Assembly: GCA_045545095.1 (NCBI GenBank)
Contig: JAZQAG010000031.1
Span: forward strand, 1 to 64,000
DNA: 64,000 nt
Source of the DNA: Phocaeicola_A sp045545095
GTDB taxonomy: Bacteria; Bacteroidota; Bacteroidia; Bacteroidales; Bacteroidaceae
Direction: 5' to 3'
Below the pieces are notes generated by a model. That model did no database searches, was not told the origin of the DNA, and saw only the letters and a program-made list of their open reading frames with translations. Shown piece after piece: positions 16,793 to 25,997 of the stretch. Both the position numbers and the translations under genes were made by a program. Position 1 is the first letter of the stretch. Each line of letters opens with the position of its first letter.

Positions 16793-18901
16793 ATGAAACT
16801 TAAGAATATATTATGGGCGGGATTGTCCGCTTTGGCATTGGTTTCGTGTGACGACTTTCTCGAGGTAGATGCACCTTCTTCTTCTACAGATGAATTTGTC
16901 TTTACCTATGAGTCGGAGATTACCCGTGCTTTGAATGGTGTGTATGCAAAGGCGATTGTCGGCGACCTCTATGGCAATGCCTATCAGCGTACCTTTATTT
17001 ATAACAGCGATGTGGATATGCAGGTGGATGCCAATAATGCTGCATCTACAGATGGAAACGCGTATGCACGTTTTGACTGTAATGAGAAAGGTAAAGAAAT
17101 CAGTAAGTATTGGACAGCAGCTTACCGTTTGATTGAATACGCTAACCGATTCATTGAAGGTGTGGAGTCAACCCCTTTCTATGAAGAAAAGAATCCGGAG
17201 GTGATGCAGCAGTTGGGCGAAGCCAAGTGTTTGCGTGCCATGGCTTACCATGATCTGGTCGTAATGTTCGGTGATGTTCCCTTCAAGTTTACTTCGACAG
17301 CAGGAAGTGGTTCGACAGAATTACCTCCAGTGACAGACCGTTTGGCAATACAGGAGGCTATTATTAAAGATTTGCAAGAGATTGCTCCTTATATGACCTC
17401 CAGTGAGACGACAACGGTAGAGCGTTGTTCACGGGAATTTGCCCATGCGCTGATTGCCCGTATCGCTCTTACTGCCGGTGGATATTCATTGCATCCTAAC
17501 AAGAATGATGAGCGCAGCTATGGTGAGATGAAGCGTCCCGACAACTATCAGGACTACTATGAAATCGCCATGTTGTATGCCGATTCTGTCATCATGTCTG
17601 GCTCTCACAAGTTGGTTCAGAACTATCAGGATGTATTCGTTAATCCTTGTAACTATTTGGTTATCAATGGTGACGATGTAATCTTTGAATTGCCTTTTGC
17701 CAAGTTGTCAACAGGTAATACCGGTTATATCCAAGGACCTACTTATCAGGCCTATGAGGGTAGCACCGTAAGTGCATGGGGTGCAACTTCCGGTAATGGC
17801 CGTCTGAATGCATTCTACCGTTTCTTGTTCCGTGACAACGACATACGTCGTGAGTTTGTCAACGGTATGTGGTATTACTCTTATTTCCAGAATGCTGATG
17901 GTGTGATGATAGATACCGTCTATATCCGTAATGACTATACGGTACATAACAACAAATGGTCTAAGTTGTGGAGTTTGGAGTCCAATGCATTGGGTAAAGA
18001 GACAACCGGTTCTACAGGTATCAACTTCCCCTACATGCGTTATGCTGATGTATTGCTGATGTATGCCGAGGCTGCCAATGAACTGAATGGTGCACCTACT
18101 GAAAAGGCTATTGAATGTCTGGAACAAGTACACAGTCGTGCATTTGTGAATGGTGATCCAACCTTCATCGCTGAGGCACAGGCCAGCAAAGAGGCTTTCC
18201 AAAAGGCTGTACTTGATGAGCGTAAGTGGGAGTTTGCCGGTGAGAACTCACGTTGGCGTGATTTGGTACGTACCAATACCTATAGCGAAGAGTTGGTGTA
18301 TAGTTTCTTGCGTTACTATTCAGCCGGAGCACAGAATGCCAGTGGTATGTGTGGTTACGAGGATGCTATCAATCAGCATGATGGACGTGAATATATTGAC
18401 AAATTGCCTACACGTATCTATTATCATACATATAAACTTGAAGAAACTTCAGCCATGAATCCGGCGCTTATGCCTGCTCTCGCAGCTCAGTTGTATGGCT
18501 ATCAGGTGATTGGTAATAATGTGGTGAAGACCTATCCAAACCAAAAGATGGAGAGTCTGCGTCTTTATAATGCTTATGCACCGGCTCGCCAAGAACCGAC
18601 AAAGGGTATTATCACTCTGTTTGGTTTCGATGCTGAATCCTGGTTACGTACAGACTTCTACCAGTGGGGTAATGCAGATACAGGTTATCCCAAAGACCAG
18701 TGTCTCTACTCATTCTATGGATTTATCCGTGGTGATGTAAATGGTAATATCTGGTTGGTGCGTGATGGCGCATTGGAGATGCTTCCTTCTTATGTCCCCA
18801 CTGTTGAACAGTTACCGGTGGTAAGATATATCTTGCCTTATCCGCAGGAGGTTGTTCAGCGTTCTTCTGGACTTTACAAGAATTATTACGGTTATAAATA
18901 A
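16793..18901 (+). CDS. SusD/RagB-family surface glycan-binding lipoprotein
   Basis: 702 residues, longer than the usual 500-600. Lipoprotein signal with lipid-modified Cys in LALVSCDDFLEVDAPSS, a typical SusD start. The helical TPR-like scaffold is visible (RALNGVYAKAIVG, LGEAKCLRAMAYHDLVVMFGDVP, ERKWEFAGENSRWRDLVR). SusD lids the SusC barrel and delivers glycan. The extra length lies in the C-terminal half, where ligand loops usually sit. Confidence 0.93.
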   Translation: MKLKNILWAGLSALALVSCDDFLEVDAPSSSTDEFVFTYESEITRALNGVYAKAIVGDLYGNAYQRTFIYNSDVDMQVDANNAASTDGNAYARFDCNEKGKEISKYWTAAYRLIEYANRFIEGVESTPFYEEKNPEVMQQLGEAKCLRAMAYHDLVVMFGDVPFKFTSTAGSGSTELPPVTDRLAIQEAIIKDLQEIAPYMTSSETTTVERCSREFAHALIARIALTAGGYSLHPNKNDERSYGEMKRPDNYQDYYEIAMLYADSVIMSGSHKLVQNYQDVFVNPCNYLVINGDDVIFELPFAKLSTGNTGYIQGPTYQAYEGSTVSAWGATSGNGRLNAFYRFLFRDNDIRREFVNGMWYYSYFQNADGVMIDTVYIRNDYTVHNNKWSKLWSLESNALGKETTGSTGINFPYMRYADVLLMYAEAANELNGAPTEKAIECLEQVHSRAFVNGDPTFIAEAQASKEAFQKAVLDERKWEFAGENSRWRDLVRTNTYSEELVYSFLRYYSAGAQNASGMCGYEDAINQHDGREYIDKLPTRIYYHTYKLEETSAMNPALMPALAAQLYGYQVIGNNVVKTYPNQKMESLRLYNAYAPARQEPTKGIITLFGFDAESWLRTDFYQWGNADTGYPKDQCLYSFYGFIRGDVNGNIWLVRDGALEMLPSYVPTVEQLPVVRYILPYPQEVVQRSSGLYKNYYGYK

Positions 18902-18922
18902 TAAAAAACGATATAACATATT

Positions 18923-21283
18923 ATGAAAAAGATATTCAGTATCATGGCGCTCCTTGCGGCGGGCTTTTCAGCATTGACTGTATCGTCTTGTGACGACGAT
19001 GATGACATGGCAGGTGCCAGCACCGATCGTGAGTTTATGACCATGTTCATTACAGATAATACCCGTGGAAAGGGTGAAGATTATCCTTACAACTGTGGTT
19101 TGGATGCCTCCTATCCGCATGGTAATACCATCCATCTCTATTGGTATGGTGTGAACGATTGTGCAGGTTATCAGATTCAGATGGCTTTGCTGCCAAAAGT
19201 TTCTGGTGGCGCTCATGCATGGGCTGCCATTCAAGGGACTGATGACCTCTTGTTGGATACGATTGTCGGTCCTGATGTACTCGACATGATTATCAAGGAT
19301 CTTCAGTATTCTACCAACTATCGTTTTGCCATCCGTGCACTGTCCAAGGAGGATGACAACATTACCGATTTCTCTCATGCCTCCAAATGGTATGGACATG
19401 GAAACGGACGTCAGTGGCAGGAGTATGTGGGTATCCAGACTCACGACCGTTATCCCACTCCGTTTGTCGTTTATGTGAATCAGGCCTTGACCACAGAAAC
19501 AACGATGCACGTCTATTTGAACTCTAATATTTCTCAAGTTTCAACAGGTGATGCCCAACTGGATGCAGAAAATGAAAAGAGTTACCGTGAGAACTTCAAT
19601 GTGGCAGAAGACGGTAAGTTCCTGTACAAGTATCTGCAGGTAAAGCCCTCTCCAAACAACCCGGAATCAACCGTAGGAGAGAAGTGGAAGAACTATGAGA
19701 TTACTGATGAAGACCGTGAACGTGGTTATGTCGTAGTTGATGGCTTGACTCCTAACTCGGTATATGTGATTGATGTGATAGACCCCACTGTACCTGTGGC
19801 TATTGATGCCAAGTACAATACCTGTACTGCCCGTTCTGACGGTAAACCGGGTGAACCCATTCTGTTGTATCACGATGAAATGATTGCCCAGTATGCTACT
19901 GGAAATATCTCTGAGGATTCTCCCTATATGCGTGAGGATGTTTATGGTCCTCAAGCAGAAAAATTCAATGCTGCTCCTATTACACCGGTGCTTCGCGATT
20001 TTATCTCCAATACCAACTATGCAGAGGGACAGACCTATCTGTTGGAGGGTGGAAAGACCTATTATCTGGATGGCAATGACATCACCTGTAAGGGATTTGT
20101 GCTCCGTACAGACCCCAAGGATTTGGCCGAAGGCAAGCGTGCCCGTGTGATTTGTGGTATGGGTAAATCTGAAATGTATGACCAGGGTATTAATGGTGAG
20201 CAATGGAACGGATGTCCTTACTCCATGTTTACATTCGGACGTTCACCCGAAGCTGGTGAAGGTGGTGAAATCTATATGAAGAAGTTGGCCTTCTATGATA
20301 TCGATTTCGATAATCCGCTTTGCTATACCTATGGTGACCAAGCTGCCAAGGTGGGTAATGCTACAGGTAACTATTTCTTCAATATGTTCTCTGACGGTAT
20401 GGCCATTACACTTGATAGTTTGGTAATTGAGAACTGTACTTTCAAGCGTCTTGTTCGTGGATTCATTCGTGAGCAAGGTCCTAACTACAAGATCTGGAAC
20501 CATGTACTTATCCAGAATAACCTCTTTATGGATTGTGGTTACTACAACAATGGTGCCGGTGGATACTGTTGGGTAGATGGTTCTGGCGCCAATGCAAAAT
20601 CAAACTTGTATGCAGACTTCAAGGTTTTGGAGAATACATTCTATGACAGCCCGTTCCCCGCTTTCATCCGTGAAGAGAAAGAGGTATTCTGGGATGCTGC
20701 TATCAAGTGGAATATCACCTTCTCCAACAATACACTGGTAAACTTCAATACCCGTGGTAACGGTTCTATCTTCAAGATGCGTAACTTGCCTGATGGTTCA
20801 GTATATACTGTAGAAAACAACCTGATGGTACTTTGTAAGAAACCAGGTGATTTGCGTGTATTGGAGTTCTATGGCGCGGATATCCGTGAAACAATGGTAC
20901 TTGCTGACGGTTCATCTGGAAAAGTGACTTTGAACTTCAACAACAACTGGTCAACCAACAACGATTTGACCAATGGTCAGATATTCTCAGGTAATCCTTG
21001 GACATCGACCAGCAACAACTTCGGTAAGTTGGTGAAGAACAATCAGGCAATTCTGAATGGTACATTGGATGTAAATGTAGCCAGTGTTTCTGCCACCGAA
21101 TTGATGGAACAGCCTTGTCCTCCTTATGTGGCCAAGACCAAGGAAGACCAGTATATGCACCGTGCTGATGCATTGGACGGAACAGCAGATACAGAGTACA
21201 ATGTAAACTTGTATATCAAGCACATGGACAATGAGATTGTCAAGAACAATGTGGGTGCTGCCCGTTGGAGAAATAGAAACTGA
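18923..21283 (+). CDS. DUF5123/DUF4957-like surface lipoprotein
   Basis: 786 residues. Lipoprotein signal ending SSCDDDDD, with an acidic surface-export tract after the cysteine. An N-terminal fibronectin-III-like region (about 45-300) is followed by a right-handed beta-helix-like region (about 340-720) with repeated short strands such as LVIENCTFKRLVRGF and NVLIQNNLFMDCG-type rungs. Proteins with this order occur after SusD in pectin loci of Bacteroides and are thought to bind glycan. No lyase active site is evident, so I call it a binding protein rather than an enzyme. Confidence 0.7.
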   Translation: MKKIFSIMALLAAGFSALTVSSCDDDDDMAGASTDREFMTMFITDNTRGKGEDYPYNCGLDASYPHGNTIHLYWYGVNDCAGYQIQMALLPKVSGGAHAWAAIQGTDDLLLDTIVGPDVLDMIIKDLQYSTNYRFAIRALSKEDDNITDFSHASKWYGHGNGRQWQEYVGIQTHDRYPTPFVVYVNQALTTETTMHVYLNSNISQVSTGDAQLDAENEKSYRENFNVAEDGKFLYKYLQVKPSPNNPESTVGEKWKNYEITDEDRERGYVVVDGLTPNSVYVIDVIDPTVPVAIDAKYNTCTARSDGKPGEPILLYHDEMIAQYATGNISEDSPYMREDVYGPQAEKFNAAPITPVLRDFISNTNYAEGQTYLLEGGKTYYLDGNDITCKGFVLRTDPKDLAEGKRARVICGMGKSEMYDQGINGEQWNGCPYSMFTFGRSPEAGEGGEIYMKKLAFYDIDFDNPLCYTYGDQAAKVGNATGNYFFNMFSDGMAITLDSLVIENCTFKRLVRGFIREQGPNYKIWNHVLIQNNLFMDCGYYNNGAGGYCWVDGSGANAKSNLYADFKVLENTFYDSPFPAFIREEKEVFWDAAIKWNITFSNNTLVNFNTRGNGSIFKMRNLPDGSVYTVENNLMVLCKKPGDLRVLEFYGADIRETMVLADGSSGKVTLNFNNNWSTNNDLTNGQIFSGNPWTSTSNNFGKLVKNNQAILNGTLDVNVASVSATELMEQPCPPYVAKTKEDQYMHRADALDGTADTEYNVNLYIKHMDNEIVKNNVGAARWRNRN

Positions 21284-21311
21284 TTAAGCAAACGTTAAAT
21301 AAGTAAACGAT

Positions 21312-21827
21312 ATGAAACTATTCAATAAATTATTCTTGGCCGGTGCTGCTTTATTGGTGACCGTAGGTTTTGTGGCCTGCGATGACGCCAATGAATACGA
21401 AGATGCCCGTACCGACAACCCTTCATGGGCAGGTAAGTACAACGATTCATTAGATATTGCTCATCCCGATTCGTTGGCACAGCAATCATGGGTACGTGGT
21501 CATGGAATCAAGTACAATGCTCTTGGCGAAGAAGTGCAAGGATATGTGGAGAGCATGGTTTTCACTACCGATTCTGTAGTGGTAGTGATGAGTGAAGGTA
21601 CAACAGCCGGAACCATGAGTGTGGATGATTCGGGTACATATAAGTATTCGTATGTTAACGAAACCGGTACACTGACTGTACTGAAATCTGTTAAGGATGA
21701 TAAAGGTCGCTGGTCGGATGTGGCACTTTTCGTGGGTGTAGCTGTATCTGGTACCAAGTACGGAGATATGTTGACTGTGGTTCACTATGGTGATACTCCT
21801 GCTCAAACCTATTTAGTGCGTGAATAA
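21312..21827 (+). CDS. Small PUL lipoprotein of unknown function
   Basis: 171 residues. Lipoprotein signal ending VACDDANEYED, again with acidic residues after the cysteine. The body is beta-rich and without a family I recognise. It is 28 bases after the DUF5123-like gene and before a strong hairpin, so it belongs to the PUL transcript. A surface accessory role is inferred from context only. Confidence 0.65.
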   Translation: MKLFNKLFLAGAALLVTVGFVACDDANEYEDARTDNPSWAGKYNDSLDIAHPDSLAQQSWVRGHGIKYNALGEEVQGYVESMVFTTDSVVVVMSEGTTAGTMSVDDSGTYKYSYVNETGTLTVLKSVKDDKGRWSDVALFVGVAVSGTKYGDMLTVVHYGDTPAQTYLVRE

Positions 21828-21834
21828 GAATATT

Positions 21835-21870
21835 TTTTCCGTGGCTGGGGTTGACTCCGGCCACGGAAAA
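21835..21870 (+). terminator. Strong hairpin inside the PUL
   Basis: A 14-bp stem (21835-21848 with 21857-21870, one G-U pair) and an 8-base loop start 8 bases after a stop codon. No T-run follows, so it more likely attenuates transcription or protects the upstream mRNA than terminates fully. Confidence 0.5.
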
Positions 21871-21919
21871 TACAAGAAAAGAAACTATTAATCTATTTAT
21901 TAACTTAAAAAAAGTGTTT

Positions 21920-23695
21920 ATGAAAAAAGTATTTACTTCTTTGTTTGCCATGCTCGGTCTGACTATGGCAATGAATGCTGAGACTGTAGATGACATCAAG
22001 CCTATGCAGCACAGCAATGTGGTTGTTTTTGACAACTATACAGGTAACGGTACCGGTTCTCGTACAAAGGCTGGTCTCTTTGGTGGAGGCTATTATTTGG
22101 ACGTAACTGGTGGTTCAGTGGCTACCAACAAGGGTTCTATCGACATTGCAGATCCCTCTACTTACACCGTTTGTTACGGTGGTGCCGAGGCCGATACTTC
22201 CCGTTTGGCTGCCAAGTACACCAGCTATGGAAAGCACCTCAACTCTCTTCGTTTGAAGAATGCTCAGGACGTTATCGCTTTCAAGCCTACTGCAGGTTCT
22301 GTAGTGTACGTATTCGGACAAGGTAACAATAAGACTGGTGCTTCTGCCCGTGTGCCCAAGTTTGCTACCGACGCTAAGTTGGAGAATGCATTGAATGCTG
22401 CTCCCGATGATACTTATCCCGGTTCAAGCGTGTATGTATATAAGTTTGTCGTTCCTGCTCAGTTCGACGGTACAATGCCTATGTATATCGGTTCTTACAA
22501 TGGTGACGCTTTCTTCAGTTTCATCGTAGTAGAGGCTAACGAGCCTGCCGGTACTCCTTCTGTAGAGGTTCTTCCTACTGTATATGACGAAACTGAGAAA
22601 CTGTACTACCAGGAAGTTGTTTGTACTCCTAACAACTACAATATTGATGGTACTGACTTGGGAGCAACAGAAGTTTACTACACCACTGACGGTACAGAGC
22701 CTACTAATGCCAGTGCTAAGTACACTGAGCCTATCAAGTGCTACAAGGATCAGGTGGTGAAATTCCAGGCTTATTGGATGGGTACGCTTTGCGAAGGTGC
22801 CAGCAACGAGGCTACTGTTGAATTCAACTTCAACGCTCCTACTTTGACTATTGATGGTGCTAATGCAACTATCGCTACTGAGTACCAGAATGCTACCAAC
22901 TACTATAGCATCGACGGTGCTGAGGGCGTAGCCGGTGATTCTTATACTGCTACTGCTTCTTGCAATATCTCTGTTTACACTGAAATCAAGAATGGTGACC
23001 ACACTACTTGGACTTCAGCAGCAGTTTCTGCTCCAATCTATGTACTTGATCCTATCAAGGAGAAGAAGGTGGTAACCGTAACAGGTTCTTACGAAATTGA
23101 CGAAGAGGCTACAGCTGCCAATACTAACTTGGATGAGAACGGTAATCCTCTTCCCATCTATGTAGCTGTTGATGCCAAATTGCAGTACAACGGACAGGAT
23201 GCTGACCCCTGCTTCTACCTTGTTCCTGAAGCTACATTCAGCGTAATCCTGACTGACACAGCTCAGGTTAATGGTCAGGCAATCTACCTGCAGATGACTA
23301 AGGACCTCTTGACATTCAAGGTGGCTGAGGGTGACTCTGTAAATGTAAAGGTTACTGTTTCTAAGAACTCTCACAAGAATGCAGAAACTTTGCAGACTTA
23401 CGTAAACTTGAACGGAACTACTTACGGTCACGAGAATATCATTACCGATGGTAACGTTATCGAGTTTGGTCTGACTGGTGGTATCTATACTTTCAAGAAG
23501 TATAGCGGAACTGGTAACATCCACGTTGCTTCTATCGAGATTGAACCGGTTGCTGCTGGTGGAGAAGGAATCGAGAATGTATTGGCTCCTGCTCTTAATC
23601 CCAATGCTCCTATCTATGACTTGACTGGTCGTCAGGTATTCAACCCTGCCAAGGGTATCTACCTCCAGAATGGCCGCAAGTTCATCGTGAAGTAA
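21920..23695 (+). CDS. Secreted protein with chitobiase-C-like domain
   Basis: 591 residues from the ATG at 21920, which begins a clear signal peptide (MKKVFTSLFAMLGLTMAMNA); the open frame extends upstream without one. Residues about 215-310 hold a CHB_HEX_C-like Ig domain (VYYTTDGTEPTNASAKYTEP). The last ~30 residues (IYDLTGRQVFNPAKGIYLQ, then NGRKFIVK) match a C-terminal module shared with both lyases in this window. No catalytic motif is visible. It closes the first PUL transcript just before a terminator and is probably a surface or secreted glycan-binding protein. Confidence 0.7.
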   Translation: MKKVFTSLFAMLGLTMAMNAETVDDIKPMQHSNVVVFDNYTGNGTGSRTKAGLFGGGYYLDVTGGSVATNKGSIDIADPSTYTVCYGGAEADTSRLAAKYTSYGKHLNSLRLKNAQDVIAFKPTAGSVVYVFGQGNNKTGASARVPKFATDAKLENALNAAPDDTYPGSSVYVYKFVVPAQFDGTMPMYIGSYNGDAFFSFIVVEANEPAGTPSVEVLPTVYDETEKLYYQEVVCTPNNYNIDGTDLGATEVYYTTDGTEPTNASAKYTEPIKCYKDQVVKFQAYWMGTLCEGASNEATVEFNFNAPTLTIDGANATIATEYQNATNYYSIDGAEGVAGDSYTATASCNISVYTEIKNGDHTTWTSAAVSAPIYVLDPIKEKKVVTVTGSYEIDEEATAANTNLDENGNPLPIYVAVDAKLQYNGQDADPCFYLVPEATFSVILTDTAQVNGQAIYLQMTKDLLTFKVAEGDSVNVKVTVSKNSHKNAETLQTYVNLNGTTYGHENIITDGNVIEFGLTGGIYTFKKYSGTGNIHVASIEIEPVAAGGEGIENVLAPALNPNAPIYDLTGRQVFNPAKGIYLQNGRKFIVK

Positions 23696-23703
23696 GACTC
23701 TTT

Positions 23704-23726
23704 AGTTGACGAGTTTATAAGTTGAC
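23704..23726. repeat. AGTTGAC intergenic word repeat
   Basis: Two copies of AGTTGAC (23704-23710, 23720-23726) separated by GAGTTTATA. The same word occurs three times at 38-67. Confidence 0.5.
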
Positions 23727-23744
23727 AGAAAAAGATAGATAAAG

Positions 23745-23782
23745 AGGCTCCGCTCTGTTATAGGGGCGGAGCCTTTGTTTTT
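23745..23782 (+). terminator. Intrinsic terminator after the PUL core
   Basis: A 9-bp GC-rich stem (AGGCTCCGC at 23745-23753, GCGGAGCCT at 23766-23774) is followed by TTGTTTTTT. It separates the SusC-to-CHB_HEX transcript from the pectate lyase gene, whose expression would then need read-through or its own promoter. Confidence 0.75.
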
Positions 23783-23808
23783 AAACAACAGTTATGCAAA
23801 GCAACGTA

Positions 23809-25902
23809 ATGAAAAAACTTTTCTTGTTCCTGATCGGTGGTCTGCTTCTCGCCTCGGCAACTTTGGCCGAAGAGGTGGAGAAACTTCCTGCTTTTCCTGG
23901 AGCTGAAGGATTCGGACGCTATGTTACAGGTGGACGTGGTGGGGCTGTCTATCACGTGACTAATTTGAACGATAGTGGTGAAGGTTCACTCCGTTGGGCA
24001 TTGGAACAGAAGGGCTCCAAAACTATTGTATTCGATGTCTCGGGTACAATTCATCTGCAGTCATCATTGAGCATCCCTGCCAATACTACGATTGCAGGTC
24101 AGACAGCTCCAGGTGACGGTATCTGCGTGGCGGGTTACCCCTGTTCCATTAAAGGAGGCAATGTCATCGTACGATTCATGCGTTTCCGTTTGGGAAACGA
24201 CAATGTGTTGGTAGATGGAGCGGATGGTTGGGACGGTTTCGGTGGTTTTGACCAGAGGAATCTGATAATCGACCATTGCTCAGTCAGTTGGAGTATTGAT
24301 GAATGTCTCTCGGTGTTGGGCAATGAGAATACAACGGTGCAGTGGTGTATCGTATCTCAGAGTCTTGTCAATTCAGGACATACCAAAGGTGCTCACGGAT
24401 ACGGTGGTAATTGGGGTGGAAGTGGCGCTTCGTTCCATCATAACCTGATAGCCCATCATACCAGTCGTACTCCCCGACTTGGTCCAAGACCTACCACACA
24501 GCTTGACGAGCGTATGGATATGCGAAACAATGTCATCTATAACTATGGTGGAAACGGTTGCTACGGTGGCGAAGGTATGACAGTGAACATTGTGAACAAC
24601 TATTATAAGCCAGGACCCGGTTCACCCACCAACGATAAAGGCAAGCGTATAGCCGGTGTGGGAATACGTACCAATAGCTATGTGACGACTTATCCTGCTT
24701 ACGCTCCTGCTCTTCACAAATGGGGGAAGTATTTCGTGGATGGCAATGTGAATTCGAAATACAGTGATGTCACCAAAGACAATTGGACGTATGGCTTCTA
24801 CAACCAAATATCTTCGTCGGACAACGATGGCCTCTATACTGCCGTTACGAAAGATACAATCAAGTTACTTGAACCGATGGACTTTGTCTATGTCACCACG
24901 CACGATGCGCAGACAGCTTATGAGAAGGTGCTGCAATATGCCGGTGCCTCTTTATCACGTGACTGGGTAGATACCCTGATGGTGTATGACACACGCTATG
25001 GCAAGGCTTCTCACACGGGTAGCGGCCTTAGTAAGGGATTTATCAATTCACAGAATGACAACAAACCAGCTAATGCTCCTGCAGACTGGACTCCTTGGCC
25101 CGTATTGGAAAGTACCACTTGCCCGACGGATACAGACCAGGATGGTATGCCTGATGCTTGGGAAACTGCTAATGGATTGAATCCTGATGATGCTGCCGAC
25201 CGTAATACCAAGAATGCCGAAGGATACACTATGTTGGAGGCCTATATGAACAGTCTGGTGGCCGGTATTATGGAAGGAGGTATCGAAGGCGGTGAACCGA
25301 TGGGATACACCATTATTGATGAGAATGTGGGTAAGGGAGAAGCTGTGATCTTGGCGGCATCCACTTGTACCAATAGTAATTGGGGATTCCCGAATGGCTA
25401 TTCAATATCCACAACTAAAGGATATGCCACAGGAAAACAGGATGGTATCAAGTATTCACGTAACCAAACCTATACAGTCAATTTGCCGAAGGATATAGAA
25501 GTTCTCTCGGTAGATGTCTTCGGCTATAGCAATGTGGATAACAGCGACTCATATTTGGCTCAGTTAGGAAACGATACTTTTGCAGAAACTGATTATGTGT
25601 ACCCTTCTCGTTCGACGGGAGAAACAGCTACTCATAGTGTAGTTCTTTCTGCACCAGCAAGTGGTACTCTTCCAGTAAAGTTCAGTGGTGAACAGACTGT
25701 GGCAGTACTTACATTGTGGGTACGCAATACCGCCAGCGGTGTAGAACATCAGGTGATGCTTCCTGTGCGCGAATATGTGGATGTATATGCTGTCAATGGC
25801 CAACTCCTCCGTAAGAATGTATATTATAAGCGTGCGCTCTACGGATTGCCCGCAGGCATGTATATCGTAGATGGCCGTAAGTTGTATTGGTATAGTAAAT
25901 AA
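23809..25902 (+). CDS. Pectate lyase, PL1-like
   Basis: 697 residues from the ATG at 23809, which starts the signal peptide; another ATG lies five codons upstream. The parallel beta-helix catalytic domain spans about 25-400, with FPGAEGFG, NLNDSGEGSLRWAL, IAGQTAPGDGI, IIDHCSVSWSIDE and SRTPRLG (the PL1 region holding the catalytic Arg). A calcium-type DTDQDGMPDAWE motif lies near 445, then a beta-sandwich-like region and a C-terminal module ending in YIVDGRKLYWYSK. It would cut polygalacturonate by beta-elimination outside the cell, supplying the SusC/D importer. Assignment to PL1 is by motif. Confidence 0.85.
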   Translation: MKKLFLFLIGGLLLASATLAEEVEKLPAFPGAEGFGRYVTGGRGGAVYHVTNLNDSGEGSLRWALEQKGSKTIVFDVSGTIHLQSSLSIPANTTIAGQTAPGDGICVAGYPCSIKGGNVIVRFMRFRLGNDNVLVDGADGWDGFGGFDQRNLIIDHCSVSWSIDECLSVLGNENTTVQWCIVSQSLVNSGHTKGAHGYGGNWGGSGASFHHNLIAHHTSRTPRLGPRPTTQLDERMDMRNNVIYNYGGNGCYGGEGMTVNIVNNYYKPGPGSPTNDKGKRIAGVGIRTNSYVTTYPAYAPALHKWGKYFVDGNVNSKYSDVTKDNWTYGFYNQISSSDNDGLYTAVTKDTIKLLEPMDFVYVTTHDAQTAYEKVLQYAGASLSRDWVDTLMVYDTRYGKASHTGSGLSKGFINSQNDNKPANAPADWTPWPVLESTTCPTDTDQDGMPDAWETANGLNPDDAADRNTKNAEGYTMLEAYMNSLVAGIMEGGIEGGEPMGYTIIDENVGKGEAVILAASTCTNSNWGFPNGYSISTTKGYATGKQDGIKYSRNQTYTVNLPKDIEVLSVDVFGYSNVDNSDSYLAQLGNDTFAETDYVYPSRSTGETATHSVVLSAPASGTLPVKFSGEQTVAVLTLWVRNTASGVEHQVMLPVREYVDVYAVNGQLLRKNVYYKRALYGLPAGMYIVDGRKLYWYSK

Positions 25903-25935
25903 ATATTCAGGTTATAATAATCCGAATAGCATATA

Positions 25936-25974
25936 AAGAGGAGGGGCGTACGATTGTTGTATGCCCCTCCTCTT
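25936..25974. terminator. Bidirectional terminator
   Basis: A 16-bp stem (25936-25951 with 25959-25974, one G-U pair) and a 7-base loop lie between the convergent pectate lyase and AsmA-like genes, with T-rich sequence on both sides. It can end both transcripts. Confidence 0.8.
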
Positions 25975-25997
25975 ATTCTATAGCTTGTTTATTGCTT

